Assembly: GCF_022201045.2 (NCBI RefSeq)
Contig: NC_068564.1
Span: 16,583,001 to 16,647,000, forward strand
Direction: 5' to 3'
Length of the DNA: 64,000 bases
From: Citrus sinensis
Lineage: Eukaryota > Streptophyta > Magnoliopsida > Sapindales > Rutaceae
The notes beneath the pieces are model-generated. The model searched no databases. It saw nothing but the letters and a program-made list of their open reading frames with translations, and was not told where the DNA came from. Below, in pieces: positions 56,166 to 64,000 of this stretch. A program made the translations under genes and the position numbers. Within the stretch, counting starts at the first letter, position 1. Each line of letters begins with the position of its first letter.

Positions 56166-56368
56166 CAAAATCATCCCGCTTTCATGCTTTTGTTCTTCAG
56201 GCTTGAATTGTACAGAATCGTGTATAACTCCTTCCAATTTCTTAGTTTTTACCCCGAGAACAACCAAAATGTGCATTTGCTCACCTAAACTTTCAACCTC
56301 AACATAAACTTTTTTCACTTTAGTCTAGTAACACTTGCCAAATTATCAAACTCATCATCAAGCCTCTT
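56166..56368 (-). pseudogene. Gene-like fragment with weak SPX-domain resemblance, copy 2
   Basis: The counterpart of 33591-33797, reading VKKVYVEVESLGEQMHILVV, KTKKLEG and QFKPEEQKHES on the minus strand. A deletion relative to copy 1 shifts the RLDDEFD part. Confidence 0.3.
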
Positions 56369-56522
56369 AAAAAAATACTGTTGTTCCCATCTTTCGTCAA
56401 CAATTTTCAAAAAAAATTTCAAAACAAAATAATCCAAAAAATTGCTAGGAGTTGTTTTGACTTTAGAACACAGCAAAAAACCCTTAAAAATCTACAAAGG
56501 TTGTCATGTTGCCGTTCTATAG

Positions 56523-57704
56523 TGAAAACAACCCCTGCAATTTACCAAGGGTTGTTTTTACTGCAAAAAAGCCAAAAAAAAAAAGGTCCCTATAAACTTT
56601 CAGCAGCTATTTTGACAACAAATCTATAGCAAAATAGCTAAAGTTTGCATAAATTCTCAATTGATACTTTCAAAAGAATTAGAAAAGAAAATAATGTTAT
56701 CTATGATAGACACCATTGTCGAAGTCATAGCAAATAGCCTGCAAATTAGTAATAATAATAGCATTTACATCAGTTTATTAAATTGCTTTTATTGTTATTT
56801 TTTTTTGGCAAAGATATGTAAATGAAATAAATAATTCATTTGCATATATGTGAATTATCCAACTAACAAAGAAATGTAGGCTAAAATAACTATCTGCATT
56901 AAAGAAAAAGAAATTATCTAGAATTAGAAACATTACCTTTCCCATAATAATTAGTTCCCTTAGTAGAGTGAATACATTTTTTTTGCAAGAGATAACTTAA
57001 TACTTCACAAGTCCATGGAAGCCTAGAATCTATCAAGGAAATTACAACTTCTAACAAGAGAGTTGGTAGCATGTTCAATTATTTTAAAATCACTAAAATT
57101 TGATTTTTAAATTCCTTTTTGTCCAATAAATAATCGGAAAAGCAAACATTGAATTGCAATTCAACTTTTAGAAAATTCTGCATCATAAAAGGCTGGAAAA
57201 GTTATAAGATGCAAAGTTTCTTATATTATGGCACATTATTTCTCAGTAACTGACTCCTACCTATTTCATGATTATTCATACTATTATTTATTATGTTGAT
57301 CACTTGATTGTTGGGTCATGCATGTGTATACAGTTGCAATCTCCAAAATCTCACGGACGCCACTAATGATAATTAAGTCAATAAAGTGAATAATTAAGCA
57401 AATGAACTTAAGAAAAAAAAACAAGTAGGTTGATCAATTGAATTACCTAATGGCTTTGTGTCCGAAAATCACGGGCAACGTAATTTAGGTGGCTAAAAAA
57501 AAAATAATGGTCATAATGTGATCAAATGAAAAGACAAATTTGAGTTCATTTTTGTAAGTAAATCTTATATTGAGAGTTAACAAATTTAAATATAGTTAAT
57601 TAATTAAATTACCTTAGTTAATGATTTCTAGAAAGTAACATCACTGTGGTAGAAGGATGTGATAGAATCTTGATCCAAACCTCACAAGCCACCACCAACA
57701 ACAC
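56523..57704. other. AT-rich DNA without recognised features
   Basis: Continues the block with repeated phrases of the type ggttgtttttactg and agttgttttgactt (56440-56620). The rest is AT-rich with no coding signal. Confidence 0.5.
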
Positions 57705-57705
57705 A

Positions 57706-57900
57706 TTACTTGTCATTACCTGTATCTATCTGCTTTCCTCCCTCTTCCTGCCGCTTCACCTTTCGTTGGAATTGAAGCCAAGAATCAACACTAGCTCTTT
57801 CATAATTTCGATCAAACTCTTGTGAATTGACGAGAACCACTACCAGGACGTCGACTCTATGGCCTATCGGTGGGATTTGAAAGTCAACTCTTTTACTCAT
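57706..57900 (-). CDS. Unidentified short ORF, possibly a first exon
   Basis: 64 residues, MSKRVDFQIPPIGHRVDVLVVV, then DSWLQFQRKVKRQEEGGKQID. A GGTAATGAC donor-like site follows IDTG. The charged end could be a coiled coil. I recognise no family. It lies just outside the 5' LTR at 57966 and could equally be chance. Confidence 0.2.
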   Translation of the reverse strand: MSKRVDFQIPPIGHRVDVLVVVLVNSQEFDRNYERASVDSWLQFQRKVKRQEEGGKQIDTGNDK

Positions 57901-57965
57901 GTTAATTGGTTGTGAATGTAGGAAGTTTATTTAATCGTGAGTGAGGGTTTGAGCTTCTTGATTAG

Positions 57966-59204
57966 TGTTAAAAATTGTATGTTTATTAAGGGATAAAAAT
58001 GTTATTTTGTTTTATTAATGTAATTTTTATTTGTAATTGTGTAACATATTGTGAATTTCTAATTATTTTTCTAAATATTTGATTTTGTGTATTTTTGTGT
58101 GTTTATTCGGTAAAAATAATAATTTCATGCAATTTGAGGCTCCGAACAAATGCATGGATGTCAAATTTGGATTCCGGAAGTCCGAGAAATTATGTCATTG
58201 TCGAGGAGGATCCAAGACTTTTGTTATATTTTTTTACGTTTTTACCACGGTAAATGTTGTAATTGTAAAATTATAAGTTTTTATCATATTAGGTATGGTA
58301 ATTTTAGTGGAATGTGTTGGATATGCTTGAGTGGATAAGTTAGGTTTATGTTTTATTAGTGGGACAAATGTAAGGTTAAGATGTAATTAGATTTTTTTTT
58401 TTTTGTGTGGTGTGGATTTACCATGTATTAGTATAAATAGAGGCGGGGGGGGGGGGGGGGGAGACACCTCTACACACCTTTTCTTCTCTTCTTTTCCGCC
58501 AAATTCTTCTTCTCATCTCTCTTTGTAATTTATTTTCAATCAATAAAATTAGTTTTATTTCAATTTTCAAATTCCATTTTTAATTATGTGTTTTTCAATT
58601 TTAGTAATTTCCTTTATAAAAAAAAATGTTTAGCTAAATATTAATAGTTAGGGGAAGGTGAAACTCTTAGGAAATAAATATGATTTAATGAAATTCTATT
58701 TTTAATTTTATAAATTAAATTATTTTCTATTTAATTTTATACATATTTTATATTATGAGATTTTGATTTATTATAGACAAACAAGGGAGTTTGGCACAAT
58801 AAATTCTTTTTATCTAAATATAAGGTATGGTAAAATGGTATTTTGACTTATTGTAGACAAATTAAATTTTGGCACAATGAATACTTAATCCATTATAAAA
58901 TTAAAGGGAAAAAAATAATAATTTATATAATTAATCTTTTGGGTAAAAAATCTAAAAAATGGCAAAAAGAATTTATTAAGTTTTATTTACTACTAAGAGT
59001 GAATCCACAACCCTAACTTATTCAATTTCATAGTTTTATTTAAATTAAGTTGTTTATATTTAAGTTTTATTTTCAAATTTTAGATAAAATAAAAAAAAAC
59101 AAATTAAATCTTTTCTCTGTGGATCGACCTCAGACTCACCGAGATATATTATAACTAGGCACTCTTATACTTGAAAGTAAATCAAATAGTTTTAAGCCGT
59201 GTCA
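57966..59204 (+). repeat. 5' LTR of Athila-type element 2
   Basis: The right end (gccgtgtca) is set by the primer site 6 bases on. The left end TGTTAAAAATTG is the most likely start. TATA box tataaata at 58433-58440. The ctgtggatcgacctcagactc stretch near the end is typical. Length about 1.24 kb. Confidence 0.7.
58433..58461 (+). promoter_or_regulatory. LTR TATA box followed by a poly-G run
   Basis: tataaata (58433-58440), then gaggc, then 17 G (58445-58461). Transcription would be expected to start about 30 bp past the TATA, i.e. at or just after the G run. Confidence 0.65.
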
Positions 59205-59210
59205 AGTTTT

Positions 59211-59228
59211 TGACGCCGTTGCCGGGGA
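59211..59228 (+). other. Primer binding site (tRNA-Asp)
   Basis: tgacgccgttgccgggga, close to TGGCGCCGTTGCCGGGGA, the complement of the plant tRNA-Asp 3' end used by Athila and Tat elements. Confidence 0.9.
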
Positions 59229-59840
59229 GAGGTATTTTTTTTTCCTTTTATTTTTTTACTTTTTGTGTAAATTTTCGTGTGCCCCCTTTTCCTTTTCTTA
59301 AATTCTCTTCTACCCCCACATCTTTCATAATTCTAGTTTCACCCCAACAATTTTCGTTTCTTACTCATTCTTCTCATAATTACGTTCTGACCCTAAAATC
59401 TTTCCGAATCTTCACTTTCATCACATATGGCTCAATTCTAAACTTCTACAAATTACAGTGTGGCCATAAAATTATAAATAATTTTCAATAAGATCCCCAG
59501 ACGAAATTTCTCACAATAATTAGACTTGGATTTATTTGGACTTAATTTGGACCAAGAAAACTAACTACTAACACTTAACTAAGTAACTACTAACTTTTTA
59601 TTTCAGTATTTAATTTTCAGTTTTTTTATTTTTTTTATTTCACATTTATTTTATGCTTTTTTTTTGTTAATTTAATTGGTGGGTTCAACCACCAAAATTG
59701 TTATTTAATTTTAAGTTATTAATTTTCTTTTGTACACTTATATTATTTACATTTTTCATTTTTCATTTTTTTCTTTTTGCAATTTTCATTTAGTTTTTGT
59801 GTTACTAATTTGTTTGTTATCTTTGTGATATAATTATTGT
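59229..59840. other. T-rich leader of Athila-type element 2
   Basis: Untranslated leader between the primer site and gag, with long T runs. No protein match seen. Confidence 0.6.
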
Positions 59841-61578
59841 ATGAGACATTGGTCTCGAACTTCAAGTGGCAGGTTAATTCGTAGATCTCAATCACCACCA
59901 CCAATCATGGACGAGATCCAAGACGAAAACAATTTAGGCCAACTTAATCCTCCAATTGATCAAAGAGACAACCAATCTCAATATAATCAACCGAGAACTT
60001 TGAGAGACTACATGAATCCAACTAGAACTGGACCACCGTCGTGTATAGTATTTCCTCCAGAAGCATCTCGATTTAACTTCAAACCAGGTATTATCCAACT
60101 TTTACCAACATTTCATGGTTTAGAATTTGAAAATCCATATTTGCATCTAAGAGATTTCGAGGAAGTTTCTAATACATACACAGACCAAAATTGTAGCATG
60201 AACATAATTAGATTAAAGCTTTTTCCTTTTTCATTAAAAGATAAAGCTAAAACTTGGCTACAAAACCTTAGATCTAGATCAATAAGAACTTGGAATAACA
60301 TGCAAGAACAGTTTTTGAAAAAATTCTTTCCACCTCATAGAACAAATTCTTTTAAAAGGCAAATCACTTCTGTCACTCAAAAAAATGGAGAAACATTATA
60401 CCAATGTTGGGATAGGTTTAAAGAATTGCTTAACATATGTCCACACCATGGTTTTGAAACTTGGTAATTGGTCACTTATTTCTACGAGGGCTTAATACCA
60501 CAAACTAGACAAGTTGTAGAAATGATGTGTAATGGTGAATTTAAAGATAAAAATCCTGAAGATGCACTAGATTACCTTGACCAATTAGTTGAAAATGCAC
60601 AACATTGGGATACTGTTGGAACTTTTGAATTGACTAATAAACCACAACCATCTCCATCTAGTGGAGGAATCTACAACCTTAGGGAAGATCATGATTTACA
60701 AGCAAAATTTGCATCCCTAGTTAGGAAGGTTGAAGCTTTGGAAAATAAAAAAAAATGATCAAGTAAAATTTGTTCAAGAAATTGCATGTGATGTTTGTAG
60801 TTTTAATGATCATTTCACTCAAGATTGTCCCACTCTGCCTGCACTCAAAGAATGTTTGCATGATCAAGCTAATGTCATCAACACTTTTAATAAACCAAAC
60901 CCATATTCACAGACTTATAATCCTGGTTGGAGAAATCATCCAAATTTCAGTTGGAGGAATAATAATAATGCACAATCTTCACAAGCACCACCTCCACAAA
61001 ATTTTCAAAATACTCATCCTTATGTACCATATGTTCCACCACCATGGAAAAATTTGGAAGATACAATGCATTCATTCATTAGGAAGCAAGATACTATTAA
61101 CAATCAAAATGCACAAACTTTTTCTGATTTGAAAGATACTCCTGCTAAAATTACTTATGCACTCACAATTCAAGAAAAAGGAAAATTTCCAGCTCAACCA
61201 CAACCAAATCCGAAGATTCAAAATGCACCCATGGACCATGTTAAGTCAGTTATAACTCTTCGTAGTGGTAAGGTTATTGATCGGCCTATTCCTGAACCTT
61301 GTGAAAATGAAAAATCAAAGGGTAAGGAAGAACTAGATAAACTTACACCTAGTGAAGAAATAACTACTGTTCCATCTGAACCACCATTTCCGCATGCATT
61401 GAATAAACCAAGGAAATCAAACCACTCTTATGAAATTTATGAAATCTTTAAGCAAGTGAAAGTTAACATTCCTCTGTTAGATGCAATCAAGCAGGTGCCT
61501 TTATATGCCAAATTTTTAAAGGACTTATGCACTGTTAAGAGAAAATTGAAGGTAAAAAAAGAGTGCTTTCATGGCTGA
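59841..61578 (+). pseudogene. gag region, Athila-type element 2
   Basis: The start MRHWSRTSSGRLIRRS leads into RTLRDYMNPTRTGPPSCIVFP and the capsid-like part FNFKPGIIQLLPTFHGLEFENPYLHLRDFEEV, DKAKTWLQNLRSRSI and QFLKKFFPPHRTNSFKRQI. The zinc-knuckle part CDVCSFNDHFTQDCP lies near 60785-60830, then NPYSQTYNPGWRNHPNFSWR and ITLRSGKVIDRP. Broken. Confidence 0.9.
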
Positions 61579-61990
61579 ACAAGTAAGTACCATTCTGTCT
61601 GCTAATAATAAGTTAAAATATAAAGATCTTGGTTGTCCTACAATTTCTTGTATTATTGGAGCTCACAAAATTGAGCATGCTTTGTTAGACCTTGGTGCTA
61701 GTATTAATTTGCTTCCACATTCAGTTTTTCTTCAACTTAATCTTGGTGAGTTAAAATCAACTTCAACTACACTTTTGCTTGCCGATAGATCAGTTAAAAT
61801 ACCAAAAGGAATAGTGGAAGATGTTTTAGTACAAGTTGATAAATTCATATACCTTGTGGATTTTATTGTTTTAGAAACTAAACCTGTTGTGAATAATTAT
61901 AAACCAATTCCTGTAATTTTGGGTTGACCATTTTTAGCAACTACTAATGCTTTGATTAATTGTAGGAATGGTTTAATGAATTTGTCATTT
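61571..61990 (+). pseudogene. Protease region, Athila-type element 2
   Basis: Aspartic protease-like segment: CIIGAHKIEHALLDLGASIN, LPHSVFLQLNLGELK, LADRSVKIPKGIVEDVLVQV, IPVILG. The equivalent of the region at 19649-20760. Confidence 0.85.
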
Positions 61991-63858
61991 GAAAATATGA
62001 CTCTGGAATTGAATGTTTTTAATATGTGTAGGCAACCCAATGAGGAATATGAGAATGAAGATGAGATTGATGAACAAAAGGAATTGCTTGAATCTTGTAT
62101 AGAGGAGAATATTCAAAAAGGGATTTTTTCTGAACTTAGTGATATTTGTTTGGTTAATTCAATTGAATCAAATAAACAGCTTGAACATGATACTTCTAAT
62201 ATAAATTTGTTGTTTGATTCTTGTCAGACTTTGCAAACTGATAATGGGAAACCAAAATTTGAGGAGCTTGGAATTATTGAAAAGACTGAACAACAAGAAG
62301 CACCTAAATTGGAATTGAAACCTTTGCCAGAGGGATTGAAGTATGCTTATCTTGGAGAATAACAAACTTATCCTGTTGTGATTTCTTCGACCTTATCAAG
62401 CGACCAAGAAGGTAAGTTACTATCTGTTCTTAAAAAGTATAAAAATGCAATTTGATGGACTTTAAATGACAATAAAGGTATTAATCCTTTAATTTGCACA
62501 CATAGAATCAATTTGGAAGAAAATGCTAAAACATGTCAACAATCTCAAAGAAGATTAATCCACACATGAAAGAAGTAGTAAAAACAGAAGTTCTTAAGTT
62601 ACTTGATGCAGGAATCATCTACCCTATCTCTGATAGTAAGTGGGTAAGTCCTACACAAGTAGTGCCTAAAAAATCTGGAATCACTGTTGTTAAAAATAAA
62701 AAAGGTGAATTAATTCCAACACGAATTACATCTAGTTGGCGCATGTGTATTGATTATAGGAAATTAAATGAAGCCACTAGAAAAGATCATTTTTCTTGAC
62801 CATTTCTTGACCAAATCTTAGAAAAAGTAGCTGGACATCCCTACTACTGCTTTTTAGATGGGTATTCAGGTTATTATCAAATTCCTATAGCACTTGAAGA
62901 CCAAGAAAAAACCACATTTACATGTCCCTTTGGAACATTTGCATTTAAAAGAATGCCATTTGGACTTTGTAATGCTCCTGCAACATTTCAAAGATGCATG
63001 TTAAGTATTTTCACTGATATGATTGAACATTATTTAGAGGTCATTATGGATGATTTGACAGTGTTTGGGAATTCTTTTGATGATTGCCTTGATAATTTGG
63101 AAAACGTTTTAAAAAGATGTGTTGAAAAAGAACTCGTTTTAAATTGGAAAAAATGCCATTACATGGTTACTTCTGGAATTGTTTTGGGTCATGTTATATC
63201 TATTAAAGGAATTGAAGTTGACAAAGCAAAAATTGAAGTCATATCTAAATTGCCACAACTAAAAACAGTTAGAGATGTGCGATCCTTTTTAGGGCATGCA
63301 GGATTTTATAGGAGGTTTATAAAAAACTTTAGTATCATATCTAAACCACTTTGTAACCTTTTATTAAAAGATAAACCATTTGAATGGACTGATAATTGCC
63401 AAAAATCTTTTGAGAAAATAATTTGCCTTTTGACATCTGCACTTATTATGCAATCTCCTTATTGGTCTTTGCCTTTTGAATTAATGTGCGATGCAAGTGA
63501 CTTTGTTATTGGTGTTGTTTTCGGACAAAAAAAGGATCGTAAGTCGTTTGTGATTCATTATGCGAGTAAGACTTTGGATAGTACTCAAATGAATTATTCG
63601 ACAACTGAAAAAGAATTACTTGTTGCGGTATATGCACTAAACAAATTTCGCTCATATTTGCTTGGTTCTAAAACTCTTGTTTTTACTGATCACGCTGCTG
63701 TGAGATATTTGATGACTAAACAAGATGTCAAACCAAGACTAATTCGTTGGATTTTGTTACTTCAAGAATTTGACCTCACCATCAAAGATAAAAAGGGTGT
63801 CGAAAATGTCATTGCTGATCTTTATCAAGACTCACATATGAAATCTGCACTGATATAA
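61991..63858 (+). pseudogene. RT and RNase H region, Athila-type element 2
   Basis: Begins with a linker (to about 62360, PEGLKYAYLGE). RT motifs: [68 protein letters not shown] and [15 protein letters not shown]. RNase H motifs: [38 protein letters not shown]. The connection ends in [10 protein letters not shown]. Integrase should start past this point. Confidence 0.9.
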
Positions 63859-64000
63859 CACCCATCAATGATTCATTTCCTGATGAATTTTTATTATCTG
63901 CTACTTCAATACCATGGTATGCTAAAATTGTTAATTTACTTGTTACAGGTAAAATGCCTTCGCAATTGAATACTCAAGACAAGAAGAAATTTTTGGATGA

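Larger units (their letters stand above)
53809..56522. repeat. Duplicated 2.7-kb mosaic block, copy 2
   Basis: Matches 31193-33952 from tattacccactaactcac to tgccgttctatag. Its left limit coincides with the CACTA 3 end at 53807. Copy 1 continues left into LTR sequence that copy 2 lacks. Confidence 0.92.
57966..64000 (+). mobile_element. Athila-type Ty3/gypsy element 2, broken, cut by the window edge
   Basis: A 5' LTR (57966-59204), primer site for tRNA-Asp, a long T-rich leader, gag, protease, RT and RNase H on the plus strand. Integrase and the 3' LTR lie beyond 64000. It is related in gene order and motifs to the element at 18320-29280 but clearly different in sequence. It is broken, with about half a dozen breaks, fewer than the first, so it is probably younger. 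Confidence 0.9.

Overview
The window looks like nuclear DNA of a eudicot plant. The signs are a plant-type O-methyltransferase exon, a tandem 5S rDNA-like array, plant Ty3/gypsy elements (a Tekay/Del-type chromovirus and two Athila-type elements), Ty1/copia remnants and CACTA (En/Spm) DNA transposons. It starts exactly at a HindIII site (AAGCTT, 1-6), which would fit the end of a BAC insert. I see no intact, confidently identified host protein gene. This is repeat-rich, probably heterochromatic DNA.

Layout. 1-1550: exon 1 of a broken O-methyltransferase gene on the minus strand. 2130-2330: one copy of a dispersed repeat. 2349-18319: about 25 degenerate 5S rRNA units, all on the minus strand, with GC-rich spacers and a period of about 333 bp. 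Part of the array (13882-17883) is a three-unit higher-order repeat of about 1 kb. One 5S unit was split by a young Ty3/gypsy chromovirus (4460-12262) with near-identical 1175-bp LTRs and a matching 5-bp target duplication. 18320-29280: a 5'-truncated, old Athila-type element joined directly to a cut 5S unit. 29281-31190: LTR remnants, a second copy of the dispersed repeat and microsatellites. 31193-33952: a mosaic block of copia remnants and minus-strand gene-like fragments. The block is repeated at 53809-56522. 33953-35747: a GGGC-rich insertion carrying a nested hAT-like element with an 8-bp target duplication. 35748-36499: a copia 3' end and LTR. 36500-44347: a decayed CACTA element with a solo LTR inside it. 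45171-53807: two different CACTA elements joined tail to tail; the minus-strand one carries a Ulp1-type (C48) protease. 57966-64000: the 5' LTR, leader, gag and part of pol of a second Athila-type element, which runs off the right edge.

The parts do not form a pathway. The history can be partly ordered: 5S array formation, spread of derived 5S variants in its middle, loss of the right array edge at the Athila junction (order not resolved), then recent chromovirus insertion. The CACTA region shows nesting and end-to-end joining, and a CACTA end coincides with the edge of a 2.7-kb duplication. I found no convincing new gene system. The most notable points are the 5S higher-order repeat, the extra leader ORF in the young chromovirus, and the CACTA chimera with its Ulp1 gene.
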